This document shows, piece by piece, positions 35,471 through 47,691 of a stretch of DNA of 64,000 nt (positions within the stretch are counted from its first letter, which is position 1; the number at the start of each line of letters is the position of its first letter). Position numbers and translations under genes: made by a program. The notes beneath the pieces are model-generated. The model did not search any database, was not told the origin of the DNA, and was given only the letters and a program-made list of their open reading frames with translations. The DNA is taken from positions 141,440,998-141,504,997 of the forward strand of contig OY829326.1 of the NCBI GenBank assembly GCA_963691655.1, in the 5' to 3' direction. Origin of the DNA: Toxonevra muliebris (taxonomy: Eukaryota > Arthropoda > Insecta > Diptera > Pallopteridae).

Positions 35471-37275
35471 GGAAACGAGAGGTGTATCGAAGGACATAAG
35501 GGATTTCAAGATTAAGTGGACTGTAGCTTCCAAAAATATTAATGAACCATTAAGGCCTTAATTCATGAAAAAGTTCTAAACTTCATTAAAAACAAAGAAT
35601 TATAATTTTTTTTTTTTTTTTTTTTGTAAAGAAGTTACATAAAGTGAAGTATAAAAAAAAACTTTGGATAATTTGGATTCACGGCTTAATTTTTTTTTTT
35701 TTTTTTTTGATTTTTCTATATGAAAATTTGTTCATGCACTCCTTATATGCCAGTATAATTTCAATTGGAGTCACAAACATTGAAAGAAAAATGTTGTCCA
35801 TTTATAAATAAAAAATCATGCAAGAAAGGGTTAACAGTTATATACAGAAACAATGAAATTCAGCTGACCAATTATAATCGTTGGCGCATTTAATGAGAGT
35901 AAAATCTCTTTTAGTTAATTGAAGTTCATGGTGTTGCCAGATTGACATTTTAATTAATGCTGAAAGCAACGCATGAGTTTTTACTTTCAGGAAACAATAA
36001 ATGTGTTACATGGTCTCTTCTTCTTATTTTCATTAGTAGTTTCAATCACATCCGAGTTTTTATTTGCAAAAGCTTTTCGAAATGAACTATTTTATTTAAT
36101 AAATTTTAAGCTAAGATTGCAACAAAACAAAAAACTGCAGTATAAACTTCGATGAATCAAAAGTATAATTCTGTCAAAGGTATCACTTGACCTCCAACCA
36201 CGTACATATCTATGCTTCATTAATAGTTTCATATTAAATATACTTAATTTTCGATTATTGAAAATTTTTTGCTGAATCAAAGAAACAAGCGGCAATAACA
36301 ACAAACTGAAAACGGCTATTGCAAATCGAAGAAAAACAATATACTTGACACATTTCTCGAAATTGTTTTGAAATTGGAAATGTCAATTGGCAAGATGCAA
36401 CCTTGCGATTTTACGTATGAGCTATGAAATGAAACAACCAAATAAATGAATCATAATTTGAGTTAAATCAAAAAAAAAATAAGTAAAAAAATTATGCTTA
36501 ATTCACATTATTTAATAAAACTAGAAGAAAAAATCAAATTCAGGTTAAGGCAGGTTAAAGACGTTTCCAAGAGAACCTAAATTCAATTCAGAGTCACTGT
36601 CAAATTACGCTGAATCAAAAAAAAAAAAAAGACAAGAAATTGGTCAACATTAAATTGATATCAACACTAAAATATTAAAATATTGGTGAAATGGGTTAAT
36701 TGCAAAAAGTAATTTTCAATGACAATTACAAAAACAATATAAAAAGAAAAAACAAACAACTTAAAAGTAAATACGATTACGAATATTATTATTATTATTA
36801 TCAGTTTGGTGTGTTTATTTTAGAAAATGCACTTTTTATGTATGTAAATATTTGCAAAACTTCAATTCATTTGTTTTTGGGGAATTGAGGTCGAAAAGGG
36901 GAGTAAAATAAATATTTGTAAAATGGCAACAATATTACTGCATGAAATCATTAATATGGGAGTGGGTGGTCGTAGTGGCAAAAGAATGGAGTATGCAAGG
37001 AAGGAAAAGAATATATATATATATATATAGCCAAAAATACTAAAAATTCGAGGGCGGCAACACTTTAAACTGGCAATGTTTTGGATCACGAGAGCGCGAC
37101 CTTGCTCATATTATTTGTTGTTGCTGTTTTTTTCTCCTTTCTCAATGGTCAATTTGAGAACTTAAATGTTGTATCCAAATAACGGAAGCAGTGTCGAGCA
37201 ACTCTTTTGTGTTAATGTATGTGTTTGTGTATGTTCTATTTTACATGATAGGAGAAAGGGAGTGAGAAATTCATA
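35471..37275. other. Gene-less AT-rich stretch
   Basis: No gene is seen. T tracts are at 35608-35625 and 35692-35709, a GGGTTAA block (possible TTAA-type element end) at 35827-35834, (ATT)n near 36785-36800 and (AT)n at 37012-37029. Short frames have no domain. Confidence 0.55.
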
Positions 37276-37596
37276 CAGCGGTGTTCATAATAATACATAG
37301 TAGTAAAATAACGTGCAAGCGATCAACCATGAAAATAATATTTTTAACAATATATTGAAATAATAAGTAAATATATCTGAAACACTAGAGCTTTTTGTTT
37401 TAAAATTTATACAAAAATTGTAAAAATAACAAACTCTTATATATCCTTTTTAAAGAGAGTAAAACATTTCTTTCCTCAATAATCATAATACTAAGTAGAA
37501 TAGTCCATTTTTCTTATTTCACCGCTAAAATGTTTAAATTGATTATGAAAACCTTTCTAATACCATTCAGAGGTTTTAAATCGATTCCAAGTAGCG

Positions 37597-37745
37597 ATCG
37601 GCACGTGACATTAATTTTGCGTGAAATCGCACGCACGTGGCATAATTTCCACGTGGGCATGCGTGAGCGTGATTTGATCTACATCCATAATTCCTACGTG
37701 AACATGCATGAGCGTGGCATAATGTCTACGTGAAAATGCGTGAGT
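37597..37745. repeat. CACGTG-rich tandem cluster
   Basis: CACGTG palindromes occur at 37602-37607, 37634-37639 and 37650-37655. A longer unit, C(C/T)ACGTG(G/A)(G/A)CATGC(G/A)TGAGCG, starts at 37649 and 37694, with a shorter form at 37726. GCGTGGCATAAT.TC.ACGTG repeats with a 78-bp period (37634 and 37712). It is conspicuously GC-rich inside an AT-rich element. CACGTG is the core E-box bound by bHLH factors in animals, but use here is not shown. Confidence 0.7.
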
Positions 37746-37925
37746 ATAAGTTACTTTTGACCATGACGTCGTTATAATTCATAATATCTTAAATACTTAA
37801 TTTTGGAGGTTAAAAAATCAAACCTGTGGTTTCTTCACCTAAGAATCTTGCAAACTCAAAATCTGGCATCACTATATAACATGCATATCTTTTTTATAAC
37901 GGTTTAAAAAAATCATATTTGTATT

Positions 37926-38281
37926 AAAACACTACACAATCGAATTGACCAAAAAGAAAAGCTCAAGAGTTTTGAAAGTGGATTTTATATATTTCGAGTA
38001 TGCAGAACATGATGGCGTTTTTCCCTATAACGTCTAATTTTTTATAATGGGCTAAAATAGAAACGTCCATACAAAAATTGTTTATTGATTTTCAAACAAA
38101 ATAAAAATCTACAAACAATATTTTTTAGGTATGATTTTTTTTTTCAACCCGTTACAAAATATTTAGACAGATACAGAGAAAAACTGCAAACGCCATTATG
38201 TTCAACGTACTCGAATTACATAAGATCCACTTTCAAAACTCTTGAGCTTTTGTTTTTGTAAATTCCATTGTGCAGTGTTTT
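37926..38281. mobile_element. Nested fold-back, about 110-bp arms
   Basis: The left arm begins AAAACACTACACAATCGAATT; the right arm, reverse-complemented, begins AAAACACTGCACAATGGAATT. They share AAAAGCTCAAGAGTTTTG and AAAGTGGAT.TTAT with ATTCGAGTA and GAACAT.ATGGCGTTT further in. The arms are separated by about 140 bp. The unit sits inside the Tc1-type element 37276-38410, either nested or as its inner arms. Confidence 0.8.
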
Positions 38282-38410
38282 TATTCTCATTTTGTATACA
38301 AATTTGAAAATATAAAGTTCATATGTCTTTAAAATATATATAATATATCACCGAAAATATTAGTTTGTAATTTGTACCTTATTTCAGTGCTATTATTATG
38401 AACACAACTG

Positions 38411-40029
38411 TGACACAAAGGGAGATAGAGAGAGAGAGAGAGTGAGAAATTCGTACATTTGGCAAAAACAAATTTCATTCGCATGCAATGGCGAATTATG
38501 AAAACTCTTTACTTTAACTTGCTGTTTTTTGTTTTTTGTTTTTTTTTTTTTGAGGTCATTGTTGGGTGTTGACATGCAGTTGTTTCTGGTTGCACTCGTA
38601 AATTACAGTTATATACCAACATGAGAATATACTTTTTGTATGCTTTTTTCCTCTCCCTCTCTCTCTCTCTCACCGGTACACTTATGCTTTAATGAGAACT
38701 TCTTGATAAATTTCCAACTCAATAAATATTGCAAAATTAATTTTTAAATTTTTCATTAATGACTGCATATAATTAGGTCAATGTAATTTTCTTGTTATTA
38801 TTGTTGTGGCTTGTAATTGGTTTTGTTGTTGTATTAAAGTTTGCTGTTTTAGTTTGTTTTCCCCCCTTCATATTCAAAATGTAAACAAATTAGTTTGCAA
38901 TTTTGTGCGAATGTGTAGCCATGTGCCAATTTTGTTATTAACAAAAGTCGCATGAGTTTTTTTTTATATTATTTTAAACTAAACTATTTAATTAACATGA
39001 AAATGTTAAGAATATTAATTTATTATATTAGAAAAACATACATACATACCAGCTAGCCTAGCTAACCTTTTCAACTAACAAATAAATTTTCTTTATCATA
39101 AATAAACAAAAACTAAATAACAGAAGAAAAAAAAATAATAAAACAACAAAACTATTTACCTACTCATAAAGTAGGAAAAAAAAAATGTTGCAATCATTTG
39201 TGTTGTTTTTGTTTCTATTTTGTTTTCTATGTGTGTGATGAAATTTTCTGTAGGAAAATTCCATAGCCAAAGTAAAGAAACAAAATGCAGCCACAACGTC
39301 AACGGCAACTAGAAATAGCAACAAAAAAAATAAAATAAAAAAAGAAACAAAAACAGCAACAACTTACAATGTCTACGCAATATGCTATAAAAAAATTTAA
39401 AGAAAATAGAAAAACATAGAAAAGCAACAACAACAACAACAGCAACAACACCGATAAAATATAAAACGCAGGAGATTTGAATCACCCTCAACTCATGAGC
39501 TTTGAAGGTAATATGTTGCAATTTATTTTGTTGTGGTTGTTTTTGTTTTTATTTTAGAAATAAAAAATCTAACTACAAGTAGCGACGTAAACATTCATAG
39601 GCAGAAAAAAAAAAAAAAACTACAAAATATTGACGTGCTAATTGCACGTAGTCATATCGTTTTTTTTTTTTTACCTTACACCCTCACTCAAGCAAGGAAA
39701 CGAAAATGTGCTACTAGGGTAAAGTGATTTGTGTACTACCACCAAAAGCTTTTAAATTTTTTTTGCACACTTACAGCAAAAACCGTTGGGATAGGTCACA
39801 AATCAACGCGCTCAGATTCATGTGTAAATTTTTATCGCAATCACAAAAAAAAGGAGGAAACCCGCAAAAGTAAAAGTTTCTGCTGAATTTGAAACAATCC
39901 TAAAAGCACACAATCTCTGTATGTGTCGAATATATGCCCACAAAATCGAGAAATTAGTTTGGGCTTAATAATTTCTAGGTTCAATATTCGACACAATTGA
40001 AGAAGACACAATCCTTCTAAAAACGATAG
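38411..40029. other. Gene-less stretch with simple repeats
   Basis: No gene is seen. (GA)n is at 38424-38443, T tracts at 38540-38551, CT repeat at 38651-38672, CAA repeat at 39425-39448, and poly-A at 39608-39620. 39835-40029 has weak LINE-like sequence that may belong to the element that follows. Confidence 0.55.
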
Positions 40030-41755
40030 AAAAATTGGAGAGAACACTTTAAGCACAAACCCCTTAAATGACTACCAATATGCTTATCAACCTGGAAAAT
40101 CCACAAAGCGCTAGCTATTGGATGTTTCCTTGATATTGAAGGTGCATTCGATAATACCGAATACTCCCTAATCAAAACCTCTATCCAAAACAAAACAAAG
40201 GTGTAGATGATACAACATGTGACTGGATAAATAACGTACTCAGAGTCAGAAACATAAGCTCTGTGTAGGGAAACAATCAGAGTATCTGCCGCTAATGGCT
40301 GTCCTCAGGGTGGAGTAATATCACCACTACTCTGGAGTCTGGTAGTAGATACTCTCTTAGAATCATCACTACGCACTAATAGATTTGATGCACAAGGATA
40401 CGCTGATGGCATTGTTATCCTAATCAGAGGAAAATATGAAGACACAGTCTCATATCTCCTCCAGAGAGCGTTGAATCTAGTGGCAAGGTGGTATAAGGAC
40501 TCAGGGCTAAACGTTAATTCTAAGAAAAGTAACATAGTCGTATTTACCAAAAGAAGAAATATGGATCATTTAAAAGAACCTACACTTTTTGGTGAAACCA
40601 TTAACTTCTCAAAAGAAGTAAAATATCTGGATGTGATTCTCGATGAAAAATTAACATGGAAGTCACATCTAGACAGGGCCCTTAAAAGTCTAGTAGGCAA
40701 GAACTGGGGACTCAGTCCTAATCTCTCAATTTGGCTATATACAGACGTAGCCAGACCAATAATTACCGCGTTACAACTTCTGCCATAACTTTAATGTCAC
40801 ATTCCCTGATAAGATTAATTGGGAACAGGTTAGACCAAAGTTTATAGGGGACTATCATGTATGGTATACAGATGGCTCCAAGACAAACGAAGGAGTTGGG
40901 GCAAGAGTGTACGGGGTTAGACCAAAAAAATATGTTTATGCTGGTATGGGCACAGGGAACTCAGTTTTCCAAGCCGAGGTGCATGCCATAGAGCTCTGCC
41001 TAAGGGAGTATGAAAACAGATCTGTGCACAGCAAGAACATTTACATACACTCTGACAGCAAAGCGGCTTTTCTTGCACTTACTGCATATAAAATTACCTA
41101 CTAGTTTGGAACTGCCTACAGCTCCTAATCTGTCTAGCTTCTCTCAATTGAGTACAACTCATTTGGGTACCAGGGCATATGGAACATGTAGGCAACGAAA
41201 TGGCAGACGAACTTGCAAGGAAAGACTCATCCAGTGAATTCACTGGACCACGACCATTCTGCGGTCTACCATGGAGTTTCGTTAAAATTAGTTTAAGAAA
41301 TTGTCTGGACAGTAACTCGCTACAAAACTGGAGGGAAACCCCCGGTAACAGACAAGCTAAATCTTTTATGCCAAAGATCTGTCAACGCAGAACTAAACAA
41401 TTGCTTAATTTAAGCACGAATCAAATCCGAATTGCCACAGCGTTCTAAACACTTATCGAACTTGGGTCTAGCACAAGACGATACGTGTCAAATATGCAAC
41501 GAGGATGAAGAAACAGCAGAACATATTTTATGCCACTGTAAAGGTCTAATGAGGACCCGACTTCGTTACTTAGAAAATTCTATCCGACATTGCGGATAGT
41601 TCTCCGGAAGAGATATTAAATTTCCTTAAAGGAAATAAACTCATAGGAGAACTATGAATACAATAAATTCTTGAGGTATATCGCAATAGGCGCTAGATGG
41701 CCGCAGTGATCTGGGAACTTAATGCCCACCTCCCTATTAATCTAATCTAATCTAC
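40030..41755 (+). mobile_element. LINE (I/Loa/Jockey-like): RT, RNase H, zinc knuckle, 3' tail
   Basis: Broken frames give, in order: NDYQYAYQPGKST (RT entry block), CFLDIEGAFDN (RT motif A), CPQGGVISPLLWSLVVDTLL (motif B), GYADGIVIL (motif C, YADD changed to YADG), NVNSKKSNIVVFTK and KEVKYLDVILDEKLTWKSHL (thumb). An internal deletion near 40785 follows, then VWYTDGSKTNEGVGARVYG, AEVHAIELCLREYENRS, YIHSDSKAAFLAL and VPGHMEHVGNEMADELARKD (RNase H with D, E, D, D). Last is CQICNEDEETAEHILCHCKG (zinc knuckle) and a 3' UTR with GGTATATCGCAATAGGCGC ending in (TAATC)n at 41737-41753. Multiple stops and frameshifts make it dead. The start is approximate. Confidence 0.88.
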
Positions 41756-41852
41756 GGTATCATCTGGCAATCTTTTCATTTCACCTTTTAGATTCGGTAT
41801 AAAACTTAATATCACAAAATGGCTAAGGTCAAAACATATAATATATATAAAC

Positions 41853-42286
41853 ATTAGGGGTGATCGAATTGTTCGGCGAATTTTTTCGAGACATCGGCTA
41901 CCTCTTAGAAAGATAGTATATTTGATGCTGATCAACTTAGCCCAAGAGTGAATGACAAAAAAATCAACTTGAGTTCCCCGATTTTTCGATTGAAATTTTG
42001 AAATCATAGTTTAGTTACTTTATGTGTTTTTTTTTTTTTTTTTGTATAGACAATTATATTTTTTCAGTTATCTTTATGGCATTGAAATCAATATAACGGT
42101 CTTTCGAGTGGAGGAATCCGAAAATGGCATTAGATTGCTTTTGCAATTGATTCTAGAGGGCGTCACCATTCAAATTTTTGTAAAATTCATTGCAAATTGT
42201 TATTGAAAAATCGGCTAAGTTGATCAGCATCAAATATATGTACTATCTTTCTAGGGAGTAGCCGATGTCTCGAATCACCCCCTAAT
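41853..42286. mobile_element. Fold-back element between two LINEs, 434 bp
   Basis: The left end ATTAGGGGTGAT and the right end (reverse complement ATTAGGGGGTGAT) are followed on both arms by TCGAGACATCGGCTAC, AGAAAGATAGTA and ATTTGATGCTGATCAACTTAG. The arms are about 80 bp; the left arm has about 18 extra bp (GTTCGGCGAATTTTTT region). The interior is AT-rich with no coding potential. TATAAAC sequences lie near both ends (41844-41852 and 42293-42300) but not immediately adjacent, so a target duplication is not established. Confidence 0.8.
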
Positions 42287-44366
42287 GAACACATATAAAC
42301 ACATAAAGGCAACGTCTAAAGCAAAGTGGTCGCTGTATAGAACATTTAAGCCATCGATAGACGAGAGCAAAAAACAGTCGTTCGTACAATCGAGACACAG
42401 TGAGAACGTTGATCCATGTGAACAGCGATACAAAATGGTCATGAGAAAGATAAATAGTCCGCGGGCGCCTAAAAAAGGTGGTGCTGGAACTTTTGCCCCA
42501 ACAGGGTAAAACAACTGACATCGATCTGCAAATGGAACATTGCACCGAGGTGGTACCTCATGTGACGGAGGAAGAGTTGCTGGCTACCTTAAGGTGCATC
42601 AGTGACGAGAAAGCTCCTGGATTGAACGGCGTTCCAAACAAAGCTTTTAAGATATCGGTTAGAGATAGACCAAAGATCTTCACCGCACTATATAATGCAT
42701 GCATGCAAGAAGGTATTTTCCCCAATCAATGGAAACGTCAGCGACTGGTTTTACTCCTCAAGCCAGGCAAACAACCAAACCAAATCTCAGCGTACAGACC
42801 ACTGTGTATGCTGGATATGGTGGGAAAAGTGCTAGAGAGGCTCATCTGCGATAGAATTCAACCGTTCTTAGAAGAAAACAACGGTCTGTCCGACCAACAA
42901 ATGGAGGGCACTACGCAAATTTGGAGTTCCTAACTACTTACGGCGTATAATCCGCAGCTACTTTGACAACCGAATTCTTGTGTGCGACACAGAAGATGGT
43001 CTACAAAAGTATATAGTGACGGGTGGCGTCCCACAAGGCTTCGTACTGCGACCCACGCTTTGGTGTACGACGGCATCCTGCGGACAAAGCTACCGACGGG
43101 TGCAACGGTAGTGGGGTACACGGATGATATTGCACTGGTCATAGTTGCAAAAAGGATTGAAGATCTGCTACTAAAATGCAACAGCGCAATCTCTAGCATT
43201 AAAATGGTTGGAGGTGGGATATTGGTAACGTCGTGTTCCAATCAGCCATTAGATACCTCGGAGTCCTTATTGACCAGCGGATGAATTTCAAAGAGCGCTT
43301 AGCTATGGTCAGCAAAAAAGCAGCAGCGATTAATGGAGTCCTCAACCGAATACTTCCGAACATTGGCGGCGCACAGGGCACTAAGCGGATGCTCTTGTCG
43401 AAGGTGATAGACTCCGTCTTGCTCTATGCGGCGTCAATCAGGGCGAATGCAAAAACGACGCACTTAGAAGCTGTGCGACGAGTGTATCGTCATAGCGCAT
43501 TGCATGTGATTTACACATATAGAACGGTATCAGATGATGCGTCATGCGTACTAGCTGGGAAAATGCTTATTAACCTTTTGGCCAAGGAGTTGCAGTGCCT
43601 GCACACAACACTCACTGTTCAAAACTAACGGCTGAGCGCAAAGCGGAGGAAAGAGCAAAGTCGGTGGAAGAATGGCAGAAGAGATGGGAGCAGCCCACGA
43701 AAGGACGTTGGACATTCGCCCTTATTCCCAGATTAGAAGATTGGCTGAAACGTAACCATGCCAATTTAATCTTTTACCTCATACAACTAGTTATTGTTGT
43801 TGTTGTAGCGACTACGTCCACGTCGAGCAGGGATGGCTGCTTCCGACACTATATCCATCGGTTTAAAATTCTAGACACCCTCTTTTGGCCGAAGTGCCCT
43901 AATGAAGAAGAGACTGCAAAGCACGTTCTATGCTCCTGCGTGAGATTTGACGCGAAAAGAGAGGTTCTTAAGGAAGCCCTTGGTATGGAACCGACAACGT
44001 TCAGCCTGCTGTCACATATGGGCGAATCAAAAGAGAACTGGCAAGCAGGATGACAGTTTGCATCACAGGTAATGACAAAGCTTCAAGCTGTAGAAAGGTA
44101 ATATCGGCCCAATCAACAGCATCACCAACTAGCTAACATGAAGTACAGTACGGCACACCTCGTCGCACGATCCCGAGAGCAAGATTGAAGTAGAAAGACA
44201 ATTAACTGACGCTTGAGCGTTAATGCTCACGACGGCCTCCTGACGTAGTACCAGTAGGTGTCCCAGGAGGGTGGAGGGTTTCACCGTTTGAACACGACAG
44301 GTGGTTTTGGTGTATGGAAGTCCCACACTGACTGAGGTTTTCAATGCTTTTCACCACAAAAAAAAA
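42287..44366 (+). mobile_element. R1-like LINE, 5' truncated, RT motif A deleted
   Basis: It starts in the linker before the RT (TSKAKWSLYRTFKPS) and reads HVTEEELLATLRCISDEKAP, GLNGVPNKAFKI, FPNQWKRQRLVLLLKPGKQP, SAYRPLCMLDMVGKVLERLI. At about 42900, after NNGLSDQQ, the read jumps to LRKFGVPNYLRRIIRSYFDN. The segment that carries RT motif A and its catalytic Asp is therefore missing. Motif B is TGGVPQGFVLRPTLW, motif C is GYTDDIALVIV (YTDD), and the thumb has RYLGVLIDQRMNFKERL. The C-terminus is DGCFRHYIHRFKILDTLFWP and CPNEEETAKHVLCSCVRFDA, a CCHC knuckle with its first Cys replaced by Trp. A GTTGTTGTTGTAG run sits just before it (43794-43808). The stop is at 44051. The 3' UTR ends in A10 at 44357-44366. 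There are several frameshifts. Confidence 0.88.
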
Positions 44367-45672
44367 AGAAGAAAGCAGACTATAAACGATACAACATGTG
44401 TGCACATTTGATCTGAACAAATGTGAACGAATAAGGCAAAAAAATGGGAAAATTCAATTTTCTACGCACATATGTGCACACTAGAGATTAAGTATGCACA
44501 CGTGCCTATGCAAAATATAATTTGAATTCCACCTCACAAAATGTGCGCACATGTTGTATTCACAAATTCGAGTATGCGTTCGCTATACGTACACAAAACA
44601 ATAATACGTCCAATCTTCTCTCTGTTAATTTATACCCCTCGCCAACAACTTTTCTACTCTCTGTGAGTATATTCCACTCTCTCTCATGTTTTAATACTAT
44701 CAGAAAAATATTTTCATTTAAGAACTTCTGGTAACCGCGACAGTGCCCATAAATTACGAATACTAAAAATATTCTAAAATTATTTTTGTAAGAAAAAAAT
44801 GACGAAACCCTAAATCCAATACTGTGTCACATTTGGTTTTTTAATTTAAGTAACTGATTCGACGTTATGGTATAAAATGTGTGGAACTTATGAGTGAACT
44901 AATAAATACGAATTGCACTGTAGGTATATATTTTTTTTTTATAATAACTCATTCCACTTTTAACTACGACTTTTTGTTTGACTGTCTGTCTAGCTTACTA
45001 TATTGTCAAACATAATACTTATATAAAATAAAAACTTTTCTATTTATTTCTCTTAGTTTTGGATATTGCATGATTTATTTGCTATATAACAATAGCAACA
45101 AAAAAAAAACAAAAATTGCAAAAAATACAAAAGCTGCAATAACCACATGAGCCAATAACAAAACAACAACAACAAAAACAACAATAAGGAATACAGAAAA
45201 AAGAAAAAGAATGGCAAAACTGCAGCAACAATAACAGACTTGCATGCATATTCTATAAACAAAACGTCAAAGAAAGTAGGTGAAAGGTTGAAGACCTGAC
45301 ATGTGTTAAAGTTTTTTTTTTCGTTTTTGCATCTACACACACATACGACAATATACGATTATACTGACGTGTGTATACCCTTATTAAAAAAAAAAACTTT
45401 ATTCACAATCTTCTAGCTCTCTTTCTCTCTTTCTCTCACTCCCTTCCATCCGTTCTTATTTTGTCCTTTTTTCTCTTACCTAATGACAGCATTGACGTCC
45501 ATGGGAGAATTTGCATGTGCAATACTAGAATTGCATGCACATAATTAGAATATAGTATAAAAAATGAAGGAGATAAAATGAAGTAGTTTCTACCCACATT
45601 AAATTTATTCTAAAAATATATAACATTTTCAATATTCAAAGACACCCGCATGTAATGATCAATCAAAATATA
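44367..45672. other. Gene-less AT-rich stretch
   Basis: No gene is seen. It holds A/CAA-rich sequence at 45100-45190, CT-rich sequence at 45418-45440, and TGTGCACA-type motifs near 44395-44560 (ATGTGTGCACA, ATATGTGCACAC, ATGTGCGCACATG). Confidence 0.55.
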
Positions 45673-46993
45673 AGGAGTGAGATTGAAAAAATCTTAACAC
45701 ACGTTTTACCTAATAACTTTTTTTGGGAGTAAAATTTAAAAATTTCTTTGATCTAGTTATCTTTGAAAAATATGTCAGTTGTTATTTTTAATGACAAACA
45801 TGTTGATTTATTGTGAGTTTGATCGAAATGAGTGAAGAAAAAGAAGTACGTATTAAAATTATTAAAAATTTCAAAAAAAAATCCAAATTGGTCCTACAAA
45901 AAATTGGCCAAAGAATTCAAGGTCTGCCGTCAAACTGTTTCCAGTGTAATTAAACAGTTTCAGGAAAATTTTACCAACGATAGGAAACCTGGTTCGGGAA
46001 GAAAACAAGGACCACATGATATTGGGAAAGCCAAGAAAATAGAAAGCATATTGAAAAGATCTCCAAACACAACTGGTAGAAAAGCTGCCCGGTTAGCCCA
46101 GTGCTCTGACTATTTGGTGCGAAAAGTTAAAGCCAATGCTGGTTTGAAAACATACAAAGTCCAAAAAATTCCAGACAGGAATGCTGCAAAAAATTTAGAC
46201 GCCAAAAGTAGAGCTCGGAAATTAAAATCGAATTTCATACAAAAATATTCATGTTGTTTAATGGACGACGAAACGTATTTACTGGCAGATTTTACGCATT
46301 TTACGCAGCTTCCGGGTCAAAATTTTTATGTTGCTGATGCTTGAGGAAATGTCGACAAACAATTTAGAATCCAACAGCAGACAAAATTTCCTAAAAAATT
46401 CCTGGTCTGGCAAGCTATATGCAGTTGCGGCAACGGCAAAAGAAGCAAGTCATTTGTTACAGTGGGCTCTATAAATATCGAAATATATATCAAAGAATGT
46501 TTGAAAAAGAGACTTCTTCCTTTTATACGAGAGCACAATGTGCCCACATATTTTTGGCTCGATTTGGCATCATGTCATTACGGCAAGAAAGCTCTGGAGT
46601 GGTACCAAAGTAATAACATAGTTTTTGTACCAAGAGAGGCCAATCTCAATCCTCTAAATTGTCCAGAGCTAAGACCTGTGGAGAGATATTGGGCTCTTGT
46701 GAAAAGAAACTTAAAGAGCACAAAAAAGGTGTCCCAAAATATCGAAGGTTTTAAAAGGAGTTGGGCAAACTGTTCCAAAAAGGTGTCTGAAACAACTATC
46801 AAATCTCTAATGGAAGGCTTACCAAAAAAAGGGTCCACGAGTTCATAAATAGTGGTTAGAACTATAAAAGTTATATTTTTTTGTAAATTGTAAAATATTA
46901 TCAATTAAATAAAAAAAAAATCAAAACTCTAAGATCAGCCGTTTAAAAACTATTGAATTTTATATATGTTAAGATTTTTTCGATCTCACTCCT
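45673..46993 (+). mobile_element. ITmD37E-type DNA transposon, copy 2 (complete ends, defective ORF)
   Basis: TA flanks (45671-45672, 46994-46995) and terminal inverted repeats of about 27 bp (AGGAGTGAGAT.GAAAAAATC...TTAACA) at both ends define a full 1321-bp element. The transposase starts at ATG 45828 (MSEEKEVRIKIIKNFKK), with an A-run frameshift near 45875. HTH: KVCRQTVSSVIKQF. First catalytic block: CCLMDDETYLLADF. Second: FWLDLASCHYGKK. Third: ELRPVERYW, with Glu present. Defects: the early frameshift and an in-frame TGA at 46342-46344. D-to-E spacing is 39 residues because of a 6-bp insertion (NLNPLNC) shared with copy 1. A 9-bp duplication (ADFTHFTQLPG) is shared with copy 3. Confidence 0.93.
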
Positions 46994-47279
46994 TAAGTAT
47001 TAAAAATAAATTAATTGTGGAACTAACGATTTAACTGGAAAAAAAAAACAATTGATTTCCCTGTTCGATGGTCTAACTCTGTGAAGTGAAATCTTTCTTG
47101 TCGGAAAGTATGAAAGGTCTATTAAAAGTTCACTTAGTTGGCTACTTTAGTTTCATAACTTTAATTTTCATCGTTTTCCAAGTTTTTGGACATAATTGCC
47201 ATTAATTTATATATTTTTAAGCCAATAGATTCACTTCGAAAAACAATCCTCAAAATGGATTTTTTTAGGTTTGCAACTT

Positions 47280-47525
47280 CGATATAAACTGTATTGATTA
47301 TCTCCTCATTATTGCCGCAGACATTTGCCCTTAAATTTTGTTTCTTTTATTTTTAGAAACAACCAGAAATCACACGACGCTAGATCCGGGGAGAATGGTG
47401 GCTGGACAAATTTATTCAACTCATGAAAGCGCAATGAAGTTCTGCGTTTTTTTTTTCAACACGGTAAGCAGGGGCGTTATTGTGATGCAAAAAGTTCATC
47501 CCTTTTCTGGTTTCCCAAGAAGTAT
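47280..47525 (-). mobile_element. mariner transposase relic (catalytic region)
   Basis: The minus strand reads MNFLHHNNAPAYRVEKK, then HHSPDLASCDFWLFLKIKET and KFKGKCL. These are the second and third catalytic blocks of mariner transposases (HHDNAP.H and H.PYSPDLAP.D.(F/W)LF...K), with the second Asp replaced by Asn. The frames are broken. Only about 250 bp survive and no terminal repeats are seen. Confidence 0.7.
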
Positions 47526-47691
47526 TCGAAAACTTGTGGTGAGCAGATTTTAGTATACCATTTAGCAGTTATCGTCTGTCTAATTTTCAAAAGAATACCA
47601 ACTACAATTTGTTCTCTGGTCATTACTTTTGCCGCTGACTTCTGCTGATTGACTTTAATGGGATGAGCAAGCTTCTGTGATATATACCATC

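Larger units (their letters stand above)
37276..38410. mobile_element. Tc1-type non-autonomous element, 1.13 kb
   Basis: The left end is CAGCGGTGTTCATAATAATA directly after TA (37274-37275). The right end, reverse-complemented, is CAGTTGTGTTCATAATAATA (18 of 20 identical). The right flank is TG rather than TA, so that copy of the target duplication has mutated or the end is imprecise. This GTGTTCATAATAATA type of end is common in Tc1-like elements. No transposase is encoded. It contains a CACGTG-rich tandem cluster (37597-37745) and a long hairpin (37926-38281). The same flank motif AGTGAGAAATTC(A/G)TAC lies on both sides (37262 and 38440). Confidence 0.8.

Noticed and set aside
37262..38455. 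AGTGAGAAATTC(A/G)TAC on both sides as a long target duplication
   Set aside because: The copies are not adjacent to both element ends (about 30 bp of GA repeat intervenes on the right), so a duplication by insertion is not supported.
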